Source of the DNA: Nereocystis luetkeana
Lineage: Eukaryota; Sar; Phaeophyceae; Laminariales; Laminariaceae
Assembly: GCA_031213475.1 (NCBI GenBank)
Contig: JARUPZ010000013.1
Coordinates: forward strand, 124,001-188,000
Direction: 5' to 3'
Length of the DNA: 64,000 nucleotides
Below are positions 1 to 10,529 of this stretch, one piece after another (position 1 is the stretch's first letter; the number at the start of each line of letters is the position of its first letter). The notes beneath the pieces are model-generated. The model saw only the letters and a program-made list of their open reading frames with translations. It was not told where the DNA came from and ran no database searches. A program made the translations under genes and the position numbers.

Positions 1-9
1 GACAAGATC

Positions 10-228
10 ATGAACGCCCCTCTAACGGTGCAGAAAATCCATTCCATGGACGCCGAAGCACGGTTGCTCCAGCAACGTCTGGAGGACGACGCCCCTCGCG
101 AGGCCATCATCGCTGCGACGTCCCGCCGCGACAAGTCCAGGGCGAAGATGACGTCCCTGGAGGCGACCCAAAACAAACTCCGAAAGCAGCTGGCGGCCGC
201 TGACCGCGACATGGCTCTGGCGCTTTAA
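10..228 (+). CDS. short coiled-coil-like frame in the element leader
   Basis: A 72-residue frame with an ATG at its start lies at the window edge. It is rich in Ala, Arg, Gln, Leu and Asp, with leucines spaced as in a coiled coil (e.g. SLEATQNKLRKQLAAAD). It sits upstream of the tandem-repeat leader and the gag region of the chromovirus, so it may be the amino end of gag or a small accessory frame. This is an inference from position; no family was recognised. Confidence 0.35.
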   Translation: MNAPLTVQKIHSMDAEARLLQQRLEDDAPREAIIAATSRRDKSRAKMTSLEATQNKLRKQLAAADRDMALAL

Positions 229-590
229 TCGACCGAGTCTTCGGACCGGGCGTTAGAGACGGCCGAGAATCGTCCCAGTCCCTCGCGGCCAGCCGGCGCC
301 GGCCCCGGCAGGATGACCCTGGCCCTCGTCGGGAGCCTTTACCGTCCTTCCCCGACCAGGATTTCACTTCCCCCGCCCCCCGGTCCCCTCGCGATGTCCT
401 CCGCCCGGCGTGCACGTGCCGCCCCGTCGACTCCCCCTTCATGGAGATCCCCCTAGATGACCTCACCTCGCCGGAACACCTCGACCTGGGCGCCACCGGC
501 ACAGCTGACATTCGGCCGGCCGCCCAAGCTCTCCTCGACACCTTCGAGCCCTTCCCGGGGGCAACCCTCCGCTTGGTGTTCTGCCACATC

Positions 591-2196
591 GACACGGCGC
601 CCGCATCGCCCGAGCTCACATCAGCGGCTCACGCCCTGGTGGACGTCCTGCGGTCAGCCCACACCGCCCCTGCCCGCTTCATAACGTGGCTGGACCGCTC
701 CACCCTCGGTGCGGCTGCCCCTGCTTCTTCACCGCGCCGACACCACGGCGCCTCCTGCCCGCGCTACGGCCGCCGCGACCATCGCCGACAAGGCCGCTCC
801 ACCGACAACCGCAGCAGCTCCTCCCACGGCAAACGGACGGGGCAGGAGAAGAATCGGCGCGATGACTCGAGCCGCGGCGGCAGCAGCAGCAGCAGCAGCG
901 CTCCGGCTCGACGGACGAAACTGGAGAAGGAGGAGCCTACATACTCCGACGACATCAGGGAGCTCAAGACTCCCAGGCAAGGCTGAGTTCCGTCACAACG
1001 ACACGGCGCCCGCATCGCCCGAGCTCACATCAGCGGCTCACGCCCTGATGGACGTCCTGCGGTCAGCCCACACCGCCCCTGGCCGCTTCATAACGTGTCC
1101 GGACCGCTCCACCCTCGGTGCGGCTGCCCCTGCTTCTTCACCGCGCCGACACCACGGCGCCTTCTCCCCACGCTACGGCCGCCGCGACCATCGCCGACAA
1201 GGCCGCTCCACCGACAACCCCAGCAGCTCTTCCCACGGAAAACGGACGGGGCAGGAGAAGAATCGGCGCGAGGACTCGAGCCGTGGCGGCAGCAGCAGCA
1301 GCGCTCCGGCTCGACGGACGAAACTGGAGAGGGAGGAGCCTACAGACTCCGACGACATCAGGGAGCTCAAGACTCCCAGGCAAGGCTGAGTTTCGTCACA
1401 TCGACACGGCGCCCGCATCGCCTGAGCTCACATCAGCGGCTCACGCCCTGGTGGACGTCCTGCGGTCAGTCCACACCGCCCCTGGCCGCTTCATAACGTG
1501 GCCGGACCGCTCCACTCTCATTGGGGCTGCCCCTGCTTCTTCACCGCGCCGACACCTCGGCGCCTCCTCCCCGCGCTACGGCCGCCGCGACCATCGCCGA
1601 CAAGGCCTCTCCACCGACAACCGCAGCAGCTCCTCCCACGGCAAACGGACGGGGCAGGAGAAGAATCGGCGCGATGACTCGAGCCGCGGTGGCAGCAGCA
1701 GAAGCAGCAGCGCTCCGGCTCGACGGACGAAACTGGAGAAGGAGGAGCCTACAGACTCCGACGACATCAGGGAGCTCAAGACTCCCAGGCAAGGCTGAGT
1801 TCCGTCACATCGACACGGCGCCTGCATCGCCCGAGCTCACATCAGCGGCTCACGCCCTGGTGGACGTCCTGCGGTCAGTCCACACCGCCCCTGGCCGCTT
1901 GATAACGTGTCCGGACCGCTCCACCCTCGGTGCGGCTGCCCCTGCTTCTTCACCGCGCCGACACCTCGGCCCCTCCTCCCCGTGCTACGGCCGCGCGACC
2001 ATCGCCGACAAGGCCACTTCCTCGATAACAGCAGCAGCTCCTCCCACAGCAAACGGACGGGGCAGAAGAAGAATCGTCGCCATGACTCGAGCCGCAGCGG
2101 CAGCAGCAGCAGCAGCGCTCCCGCTCGACGGACGAAACTGGGAAAGGAGGAGCCTACAGACCCCGACGACATCAGGGAGCTCAAGACTACCAGGCA
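591..2196 (+). repeat. four ~405-bp tandem repeats in the gag leader
   Basis: Units begin with GACACGGCGCCCGCATCG at 591, 1000, 1403 and 1812, giving periods of 409, 403 and 409 bp. The last unit is about 385 bp. Units are nearly identical, which points to recent expansion. Much of the length difference falls in a run of AGC triplets near the end of each unit. Each unit reads as a Ser/Arg/Pro-rich segment (for example SSSSHGKRTGQEKNRRDDSS) in the same sense as gag. The last unit runs directly into the gag-like region. Confidence 0.9.
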
Positions 2197-4000
2197 GATG
2201 ATGCCTTCTCTGGTTGACATATCCTCCAGCGATAAGTTGCACGTGCTCTCCCGTAGTGAATTCGCTACTGACCGCGCCCTCCCGTTGTCCTCCGCGACAG
2301 CCCACGCGCGACAAGAGCAGATTAATGAGGTCAATGATGCAGTTGATAACGCTTACATCCGAGCCGTACTACGCTACTACATTACTATCGACTTGCCCAA
2401 AGTCGACCGTGTTGTCGCCCTCCCTTTCCGCTCAGCCATCGCTAGAACGGAAGCGGTGCAACAACTCATTCAAAGTATAAGACGAGCCCTGGCAGACATT
2501 CTAGGTATGTGCGATGACCAATGTACCAAGGACCTCGCGGCCGACGTCTGGATACGCGGTTGGGAACGACCGCTCCAAAAAGTGATTATAAAACCAATCG
2601 TCACTGACCATCCCTCTTCCTCCGACCTCACCGCGGTGTTCGACGATTTTTTCGCAAAGGTGAAAAGGAGCCTTGATGCCCAAGCCACGGGACCAGAGGC
2701 CTTCAACCAGCTTCTTCGTCTCATCTGCAACCACTTAGACCACGGCGACGGAACCGCTGCGTTTCAACGGCTGCATACGTTTGGAGTAGCTAATGGGACC
2801 CCCTTTCTGATTATTTTCGATCTTTCAGAGTGGTGGGTTCTAGCGTTACGGGTTTCGAGAACGTTTTGGCTCCGAATGTTTCGACGGTGTTGGAACTGGT
2901 TAGGCGTAGCGTAATGACGGTTTTGGCTCATGCCCACGCTTCTCCGGGTGCTTTGGCCACTGCGCCCACCCCGTTTGTTTCGATCGATGCCGTGTGGTTG
3001 TCTTTCCAGACCATGGCGACTAACAGAACTCCCGCTATAAGCAGCGAAAAATATTTTTCCTTTCCCCCTTTGGCGGGCCTTTCTTTGCAACCGCACGAAG
3101 GCAATCGCTCTCAGAGTAGATCTGCAGCCCCGCCGTCCCGTTCGCGACCCGTGGGTTCCTCACGCAACCCTGTTGTGATAAGCGTCGCTCATGCCGACCA
3201 TTATGACTCTGATCCGTTTAGTGATAACTAAACCACTGGCCGACTGACCCGTCTGACTGGGAAACAGGTTCCAAGTCTCTGAATCGTTTCAGGACAATGA
3301 TCCCAGTTTATGGACGCCGCTTGTTACACCCGAAAAACGCGCGCAAGCTTTACGCGACAACAAATGTCGCTGCTTAACTTGTCACGGTACCGACCACTCC
3401 TCCAAGCACTGCGTAAACGCATTTATTAATTCTAATGGCTGCCTTAACCCCCAGCTAGGTCAACTAGGCGATAATGGTGACGCCTACCGTCGTTGGCAGC
3501 AGCGCATGCGATCCCACCGTCGCCGTGACCACTCTGTAGGCGGCGGAAACACACGCTCGTCGTCGACCTCTGACCGTCCTAGAAATTATTCACGACACAA
3601 TGGCAACAGCCGTAAATGCAATAATCACGGAGGTAACACACACGCGCCTTCGCGAAATTATTCACGCAACAACAGAAAAGGCGACTACCAACACGGCCCG
3701 CCTCACAACAACGGTAACATCGCGCCCCTCCAGCTCGGGAAAGACGCCCGAAACACAGGTACCGCGCCTCAGTCTCTCACAGTGTACCAACCAAACAATG
3801 GAACACCTCCGGCCCCAGTCTCGGCCGGTGGAACTCTTAGCGTGCGGCACGGCGGCTCAAACAATGGCAACGCCAGTGCTCGCCAGCCGGATGTTAACGC
3901 GCTCCGGCTGACCGCTCAACGGCGGTGCCCCCCGTCTCCCAGTTCCGCCTGTAGCACGTTTAGTATACAAAACACGAACCTTTTTACTCGGACGAGTTCC
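2197..4000 (+). CDS. gag-like region with CCHC zinc knuckle (fossil)
   Basis: About 230 residues after 2197 form a mainly helical, capsid-like stretch (motifs such as AVQQLIQSIRRALADILG and EAFNQLLRLICNHLDHG). Further on, 3371-3412 encodes CLTCHGTDHSSKHC, a perfect C-x2-C-x4-H-x4-C zinc knuckle as in retroelement nucleocapsids. After it comes an Arg/Asn/His-rich basic tail (RRDHSVGGGNTRSSS and on), suited to nucleic-acid binding. Known role of the family: gag builds the particle and packages the RNA. Frames change within this region; treat it as a fossil. Confidence 0.75.
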
Positions 4001-4019
4001 GCCGCAATCCATCCGTGTT

Positions 4020-7000
4020 TTGAAGCAGGGTAAGGGCACGCACGACGCTGCCCCCCCTCGCGTCGACGCAAAACACCGTCCCGCAATATTATCCCCCCCT
4101 CGAGGGGTTTTACCTCAGGGTCAGGGCGCGTACCACGCTGCCCCCCTTCGCACCAACGACACTAATGCAGGTCGTTCGCTTGCGTCTCCCAATACTCCAC
4201 CACAGACTTCTACCACATCCGGATTTTGCTCCCCAGATGGGAAGGTCGCCTTGAGGTGTGGGTACAGGAGTCCCCGACGCCAGAGTTCCTTTTCGTCGCT
4301 CCGCTCTGCGTCTGCAAGCAAGACCGGTCGAGACCCCCCGCTTTGCACCATTGACGAAGAAATTCTGGATTTTGCTCATCGCGATGGCCCTTCTGCTCAG
4401 CGTACAGCAAAGGGTTTTCCCCTGGCCTCTGGCTCACTGCCGGCAACCAGCGAGCTAGAGGACGTATGCCCCCCACAGGGTTTTAACGCAGCTACACCCT
4501 TCGCGCATAAACGCGACACCTTTGTTCCGGACGGGGCGCGGCGAGGCATACTGAACGAACGGATCCAACCCGTCCCCCCGACATTGTTGACAACTTCTTT
4601 TTCCGTGGAAGCACTTCAATCGCCCTCCAAACAGGCGGCGGAAGACTCGCTAACCTTGTCAAGGAACGTCGGTCAGGAGCCCCCTGTCGCTCCCCGTGAA
4701 ACTTCGGGGACCACAGTAACGACCCACCTAGGCGAAAGCGTCCCCACCTCGGGCCCTCATTTTAGGACCCCGGAGGGACAAGTAGCTCGTCGGGTACCGT
4801 TCACGAAAAACGGCCCCTCCAGCTATCCGGGAGGGGTAAAACGCCCCCCACCGGCTCATGCCGCGACTACTAGTCCCGCGCTTGATGCCCCCCCCCCGGC
4901 TCACGCCGCGCCTACTCTCCCCACGTTTGATGCCACCCAGGAATATTGCACCCCCACAGTGGTATTTTTCTGGCAACCTCCCTCTTGCTTCTCGCAATGG
5001 ACCCCTTCCAGGTTTACCATCGACGGTACTTCCTATTTGTGCGCGGAACAGTTTTTCGCCGCAGAAAAAAGTCGCGTCTTTGGTGACCACCCCGCGCTTC
5101 AAACGATTATGCGTGTGTCCGACCCCAAGCTGCACAAACAGTACGGACGCGAGGTACAACATTTTGATGCTACCAAGTGGGAACATGAACGAGAAACGAT
5201 TGTCCTCGTTGGCTCCTACGCCAAGTTCGCCCAAAGTCCAACCATGCGACAGCACCTGATGGATACCAGCGACCGGCTGCTTGCCGAAGTTAGCCCTTAC
5301 GATGCCATCTGGGGGATAGGCTACCGAGCGGACCACCCAAACGCCCAGTGCACCCCCGGATGGCGCGGCCTCAACCTGTTAGGAAAAACCCCGCAGATTG
5401 TGCGCCAGCCCCTCCGCGATGGCGTCCCATCACCGGTGCGCCGCCGCTATACTCCTCCCCCGCGAAACGACGGGCTCACGCAGGGCCAGGAGTTTATTTT
5501 CGAGGTAGACCCCTCCTCTCAACGGCGTCTTTCGAACTGTGACACGGCTACCACCCCCTCTGGCTATTCGACCCTCGTGCCGAACGTGCCACCGGGTCAT
5601 GATGGCAACATCTTCTCGGTGCCCCGCCGGGCAGAAGGTACCCCTCTACGCCTCCAACCTCTCGCAGAGCAGGGACCGTGCCTCGTCCCTGGTATTGTTA
5701 CTATGGACCACTCTTCATTTACAACGAAGGTCAAGCTCTACGGTGGCCACGCTTCTTCAAAATTTGGATGCGTCGCCCTTTTGGATACAGGCTCCCCCCA
5801 GTCATTCCTAACTCTCAAAGCCTGGGAGCACATGGTACGATCAGGCGCAGCCTCGACAATCTGCAAGACGCAAACCCCCCCACGATCCTGGGGCGGCTTC
5901 GGAAAGTCCCCACCCTTGCAGACCTCTACCACAAATTGCTTGAGCATACAGTTCCAGCCTAAGGATAAACCTACCGCGTCGCTTGCGGTCTGGGCTTATC
6001 TAGTCCCCTCCGAGGCCATGCATCACGATGTCCTCCTCGATCGTGACAGTTGGATGCGGTTCAACGAGCGCTCCTACCGCACCTTGACTCCGCGCCCGGG
6101 CGATAACCGCGTGGTCGGTGAACTCACCATATCTCACCAAAACCCACCTGGAGCCGTGCCCTTTGTCTCTGATTTTTCGGCTCAAATGGGTGTTGACCAC
6201 CTGCTTTACGCCGGTGACCGAGGTTTATCAATTTCACCAGACCACCAGCTCGTCCAAGTTTCTCTGGTTCGAAGTAACGGATCACCAGCTTTGGCCGGCT
6301 GCTATCTCGTGGACATGCTGCGAGGTTCAGACAATTTTTCCGTCGACACACATTTCGTTGAGAATGGCTCCCAACAGATTCCGTTGGCCGGCCCTGCGGA
6401 GTTGGAACCCGGCGACGTGCTAGGCACCTCGTCCTGTCCACTTCTTCGTGTGCCTGTCGCATCGGTTTTGCACCAAGACGATAGCATCTCGACACGGCAC
6501 CTGGACACCCCTGACGCACCTCATATGGTCGTCCCGGGTCTGGTGGCCTTCCCCTCGGCCGGCATCACTGCCCCGCCGACGTATTCGGATCCCTTTGTTC
6601 ATCTTCAGAATGAAACTCCCCCTTGTAGTGGGGCCAACCCTGCCGAGCCACTCCAGGCTGACCGCGAGCCGCAACCCTCCTTATCGGAACGCTTAAACCC
6701 TGCCCAGCGCGCAAGTTTCCTGAAAGTGTGGCACAAACTGCCGGCGCACCTCAAAGAAATCTCGTTCGAATTCCACGGCCCAGGGTGGGACCCCCACGTC
6801 ATCACCCAGCTAGGAGACACCCTCACCGAGTTCGCAGATGTCTTTTCCACGTCGTCTACCGAATTTGGTTCGTGTTCCCTCCTACCGTTCGAGATTTCGA
6901 TTCCGCCTGGAAGCCCACCAGTGACCTCTCGCCCCTATCGCGTGAATCCCATCGTGGCCAAGCAAATGGACGCTATTTTGGACGAATACCTTGCGACCGG

Positions 7001-8807
7001 GCTCATACAGCACTCCACCTCGCCCTACGCGAGACCTGTGGTCATCATACCCAAGAAATCGGGCGGGATTCGTCTCACTATCAACTACAAGAAGTTGAAT
7101 AACGTCAGTATCCTAGGACAGCTTCCCATACCCAAGGTCGACGAAGTCCTGGATAAGCTCGGCCGTGGCCGCATTTTCTCCCTCTTTGACTTGGTCTCTT
7201 CGTTCCATCGAATAACGATACACAAAGACACGATTCCCGTCACTGCGTTTTGCACGCCTACACGCCTCTTCGAGTGGTTTGTCATGCCGCAAGGAAGCAG
7301 TGCAGCACCTGGGTGGTTCGTCAAGGTTATCAACGAGGTCATCAAAGGCCTAGCCAATGTGGCCGCCTACCTCGATGACGTCCTCGTTCTCGATCCGGAT
7401 CCGGCTGCTCACGTCCTCAACATTAAGGAACTTTTCAAGCAGCCACGAAAGCACAATCTCAAGCTCTCGCCGTCGAAGGCAACGATCGGTGCCACCGATG
7501 CAGTTTTTTTCGGCCACACTATTTCCTCCGGGGGAATTCGGCCGAACGCCTCCAAGGTCGCTGCCCTCAAAAGCATGCCGATGCCCAAGGGTCTCAAACA
7601 ACTACGGTCCCTCCTTGGTGGTCTATCCTACTACAGGAAATTCCTGGCCGAACTGGTCAAAAGGATTCGGCCCATCACCTCGCTCCTGAAGAAAGGGGTG
7701 AAATACCTTTTCACGCCGGCTATGGAGGTCATCGTCCGAAAACTCCTCGAGGAACGTTCGGCGCCCCCAATCCTGGTCTATCCGGACTGGGACGCGGTCG
7801 CCGACAATTCCCGTCCTTTCCCCCTCTACTGTGATGCTAGCATCAACGGGTTTGGAGCCACGCTCGAGCAGGACCAAAACGACGGTTCAATCCGTCCTAC
7901 TGTTTTCATCAGCCGTGCTACCCTCGAGTCTGAGCGTCACTGGACGCCGCTCGATCTCGAGGCTGGCAGCAAACACCTGCGCGGATATTTGTGGGGTACC
8001 TCCTTCCGCATTTTCTCGGACGACAAGGCGCTCGAAAGCCTCGCCAAGGTTGCGGAACACAACCCCCGCGTCCATCGATGGCTCGAATTTCTCACGGCGT
8101 ACCGTTATACTCTGGAATACCGCAAAGGCACCGTCAACGGCAACGCCGACTTTCTATCTCGGTTACCGCTACCTGCGTCCGAGGACGACCGCAGCAGACG
8201 CAGCCGTCTGACGCCACCCGAAGAAGAACGCATCTACCTCATAAGTTCGGGAGGCCTCTCTCTTGCTGGCCCTCCGCATCGAAGTCTCGGCTTGAGTGGG
8301 CTTGCACCCTCCAGCCATAGCGTCGGTTTGGGTGGGCTCCCAATCTCCCGAACCGATTTTCGCGATTTTCACGAACACGGGCCACGAATGAGGATTGACG
8401 ACCTCAACGATCCGTATGGAGAATTCATCGCTCGTGCCCCAACCTCCGTCTTTCCACGAGGTGTCAACCGGACTCGCCCTCTCGGCATACACGCGGTTTG
8501 TGATTTTACGGATCCCGCGCTAGCCGCGACCGTAGTACCCCCCACGGCTCCCGCCGGCGTCGGTCAGAATATTATTTCCCCCGCGCGCGCCCAGCCACGT
8601 GCCCAAAATTTAGGCACCGAGGCGTCCGATATCAAATTTCTCAGCCTCCGCTTCGTATCGCGGCTCGATTGGTGTGGGTACAGACAATGTTCCACCCACG
8701 ACATCCAGCCCAGAGGTAATTTCTCGCAGCAACAACGGGGACCTCGATTCTCAGGCATCCCCTGCTCTGCTTCAGACAACTTCGCGAAGAGCCAAGGCCA
8801 ACCGTGA
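4020..8807 (+). CDS. pol: pol polyprotein: linker, NADAR, protease, RT, RNase H
   Basis: A single 1595-codon frame. Residues 1-305 are a Pro/Ser/Thr-rich linker. Residues ~308-462 are a NADAR domain (separate entry). DTGSPQSF at 589-596 is the retropepsin active site. The reverse transcriptase runs from about 985 to 1220, with ARPVVIIPKKSGGIRL, FSLFDLVSSF and the catalytic YLDDV at 1117-1121. RNase H follows at about 1260-1385 (PLYCDASINGFGATLEQ, FSDDKALESL and the closing ADFLSRLP). The remaining ~210 residues are a linker rich in Gly, Ser and Pro. The frame has no clear ATG of its own, as expected where pol is made by frameshift or read-through from gag. The enzymes copy element RNA into DNA in the particle. 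Confidence 0.95.
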   Translation: MKQGKGTHDAAPPRVDAKHRPAILSPPRGVLPQGQGAYHAAPLRTNDTNAGRSLASPNTPPQTSTTSGFCSPDGKVALRCGYRSPRRQSSFSSLRSASASKTGRDPPLCTIDEEILDFAHRDGPSAQRTAKGFPLASGSLPATSELEDVCPPQGFNAATPFAHKRDTFVPDGARRGILNERIQPVPPTLLTTSFSVEALQSPSKQAAEDSLTLSRNVGQEPPVAPRETSGTTVTTHLGESVPTSGPHFRTPEGQVARRVPFTKNGPSSYPGGVKRPPPAHAATTSPALDAPPPAHAAPTLPTFDATQEYCTPTVVFFWQPPSCFSQWTPSRFTIDGTSYLCAEQFFAAEKSRVFGDHPALQTIMRVSDPKLHKQYGREVQHFDATKWEHERETIVLVGSYAKFAQSPTMRQHLMDTSDRLLAEVSPYDAIWGIGYRADHPNAQCTPGWRGLNLLGKTPQIVRQPLRDGVPSPVRRRYTPPPRNDGLTQGQEFIFEVDPSSQRRLSNCDTATTPSGYSTLVPNVPPGHDGNIFSVPRRAEGTPLRLQPLAEQGPCLVPGIVTMDHSSFTTKVKLYGGHASSKFGCVALLDTGSPQSFLTLKAWEHMVRSGAASTICKTQTPPRSWGGFGKSPPLQTSTTNCLSIQFQPKDKPTASLAVWAYLVPSEAMHHDVLLDRDSWMRFNERSYRTLTPRPGDNRVVGELTISHQNPPGAVPFVSDFSAQMGVDHLLYAGDRGLSISPDHQLVQVSLVRSNGSPALAGCYLVDMLRGSDNFSVDTHFVENGSQQIPLAGPAELEPGDVLGTSSCPLLRVPVASVLHQDDSISTRHLDTPDAPHMVVPGLVAFPSAGITAPPTYSDPFVHLQNETPPCSGANPAEPLQADREPQPSLSERLNPAQRASFLKVWHKLPAHLKEISFEFHGPGWDPHVITQLGDTLTEFADVFSTSSTEFGSCSLLPFEISIPPGSPPVTSRPYRVNPIVAKQMDAILDEYLATGLIQHSTSPYARPVVIIPKKSGGIRLTINYKKLNNVSILGQLPIPKVDEVLDKLGRGRIFSLFDLVSSFHRITIHKDTIPVTAFCTPTRLFEWFVMPQGSSAAPGWFVKVINEVIKGLANVAAYLDDVLVLDPDPAAHVLNIKELFKQPRKHNLKLSPSKATIGATDAVFFGHTISSGGIRPNASKVAALKSMPMPKGLKQLRSLLGGLSYYRKFLAELVKRIRPITSLLKKGVKYLFTPAMEVIVRKLLEERSAPPILVYPDWDAVADNSRPFPLYCDASINGFGATLEQDQNDGSIRPTVFISRATLESERHWTPLDLEAGSKHLRGYLWGTSFRIFSDDKALESLAKVAEHNPRVHRWLEFLTAYRYTLEYRKGTVNGNADFLSRLPLPASEDDRSRRSRLTPPEEERIYLISSGGLSLAGPPHRSLGLSGLAPSSHSVGLGGLPISRTDFRDFHEHGPRMRIDDLNDPYGEFIARAPTSVFPRGVNRTRPLGIHAVCDFTDPALAATVVPPTAPAGVGQNIISPARAQPRAQNLGTEASDIKFLSLRFVSRLDWCGYRQCSTHDIQPRGNFSQQQRGPRFSGIPCSASDNFAKSQGQP
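4941..5408 (+). other. NADAR (YbiA/COG3236-like) domain inside pol
   Basis: Pol residues ~308-463 match the NADAR pattern from end to end: a Phe-rich start (VVFFWQPPSCFSQWTPSRF), the G-x-x-Y-x-x-x-E-Q motif (IDGTSYLCAEQFFAAEK), KQYGREVQHFDATKWEHER, YAKFAQSPTMRQHLMDT, LAEVSPYDAIWGIG and WRGLNLLGK. Length (~150 residues) is normal for the family. Characterised relatives are YbiA-type N-glycosidases acting on riboflavin-pathway intermediates and enzymes that remove ADP-ribose from guanine bases. Here the domain is in frame with protease and RT, which argues against a chance neighbour. Its job in the element is unknown. It could act on ADP-ribosylated nucleic acid or on an NAD-derived nucleotide; this is inference. 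Confidence 0.9.
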
Positions 8808-9400
8808 GTCTCGATCGGTTGTGCCCCCGGCTCCACCTCAGCCATCTTCAGCTTCTCAGGCTCGCCCGCCTTCCCTCGTTGCGTCGGATCTCATTTCGAC
8901 AAGAACGCGTCGGCGTTGCCCCGCAGTAAATTACGGTTTTGACTCCCCGGCCCCCGCCCCGTACCCGGCTGCAAAACCACCAGCCACGTCCTTCAAAGTC
9001 GTTGGTGCCCTCGCCCTCCATCGAGAGGCCCGACAGCACCCGTTGGTTGGCCCCCTCCGTGGCCGCCCAGTCGGCCCCGTCGCGATCGAACCTACTCCAC
9101 CTCTTATTGGTACTACAAGCTCGGACGCCGGCCCTCCGACCCCCCTCCCCGAAACACCATCCCCAGCGGAGCTCGATTTTTTCGATTCCGTCGAGCGGTA
9201 TTCACACACGGATTGGGCGCGCGAACAACGCGCCGAGCTCGCCTGCGACTCGACCATTCGGTACCTCCTCCTCGGGAGCCCTCTGACCCTCCCCGATGAT
9301 ATTAGTTTACACCTTCCATCACAAAAACACCCCCCCTGTCGGAAATCCGTTCTTTGGCTGAAAAAGGACGTCTCCACAGGGATGCTGATGTGACCCTTCT
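8808..9400 (+). other. pol linker between RNase H and integrase (fossil)
   Basis: Low-complexity, Pro/Ala/Ser-rich coding-like sequence (PAPAPYPAAKPPATSFKVVG, TPPLIGTTSSDAGPP) followed by a more structured piece, SHTDWAREQRAELACDSTIR. In Ty3/Gypsy pols the latter kind of segment precedes the integrase zinc finger. It belongs to the chromovirus and has no separate function that I can name. Confidence 0.6.
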
Positions 9401-10511
9401 GTTGGTGCGGAAACCAACCCCTGATCCGACAGTCGGTCCTGGTACGCCCAGCGGGCGCGCCGCTCGTCTGCTTAACGACGAGCCCACTCGAATTTACGTG
9501 CCTCTACTCATGCGGCCGTGGATTATGCAAGCCTGCCACGGCAACGCCTCCTGCCACCCTGGAGTCGCTCGCACGCTTTCTATGCTCGAGCGCTTTTTTT
9601 GGTGGAACGGCATGAACGAGAGCACACGATGGTGGCTTCGACCTTGCCTCCAATGCCAAGCACGCAAGGCATCCAGGCAGACAGTGCTCTGGGCCGTCCT
9701 GTCACTCCCGTTGCCCTCCGGTCCTGGCATCGCGATCAGCGTCGATTGTTTCGGCCCCCTCCCGGTTACGCCAAAAGGGAACTCCTACATCCTCTTTTTC
9801 ACTGACCGTTTCAGCCGGCGCGCAGACATGTACGCCGTTTCCGCAGCCGAATTTACAGCTGAAGGCACTGCCGACATCTTGGTGAACAAGTACACTCCTC
9901 TTTGGGGATGCCCCGTTAGTCTCCACTCCGACAACGGCCTCCAATTCTGCTCCAAACTGTCCCACGCTATTTACAAGCTCCAAGGCATGCGGAAAACATC
10001 TACAAGCTCTTATCATCCTAACGGCAACGGCGGCGTCGAGCGCGTGAACCATACCATGGCTCAGATGCTCGCTATGGTCGTCAATGAACAACAAAATGAC
10101 TTGGAAGCTCATTTGCCGCACGTGGAATTTGCTTACAACAATTCCGTCAGTGCCGCCACCGGGCTGGCCCCCAACGAGGTGCACATGAACCGCCTCCCCC
10201 GCCTACCCCTCACCGTCGTCGAGCACCCGTATGCTCGCGGGCATCAAAGCCTCGCCCGGGACCAGCTCGAGTATGTCGACCCGGCTGCCGACCGACAGCG
10301 ACGCTCGTTCGCCCTTGTTCGCGAACAACACGCCCTTAAAATTGCCCGCGTGGAACGCCGCAATTCTGCACTGTCAGACGGGCTAAAACAACTCCCCACC
10401 TACGCCGTCGGTTGTTGGGCATGGCTTTACAACACCGCCTCTACCATCCGACAAGGGGCCCACGCCGGCACTGACTCCAAGGTCCTTAAAGCGAAGCTTT
10501 CGCTCAACTGA
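9401..10511 (+). CDS. int: integrase core of the chromovirus (fossil)
   Basis: The segment shows the integrase HHCC zinc finger (ACHGNASCHPG with C-x2-C in CLQCQARK) and then the DDE core: SVDCFGPLPV with the first Asp, SLHSDNGLQF with the second, and NGGVERVNH with the Glu, followed by VEFAYNNSVSAATGLAPNE. These are standard Ty3/Gypsy landmarks. Family role: insertion of the cDNA into the host chromosome. A basic carboxy-terminal stretch leads toward the chromodomain part. Confidence 0.92.
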
Positions 10512-10529
10512 ACGGGACCTTTCAAGATT

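Noticed and set aside
107-619. 170-codon minus-strand frame in the element leader
   Set aside because: It is antisense to GC-rich element sequence and has no independent support.
4941-5408. NADAR as part of a bacterial DarT-type toxin-antitoxin pair or a contaminant gene
   Set aside because: It is in frame inside a retroelement pol with no ADP-ribosyltransferase nearby, so a stand-alone bacterial system is not supported.
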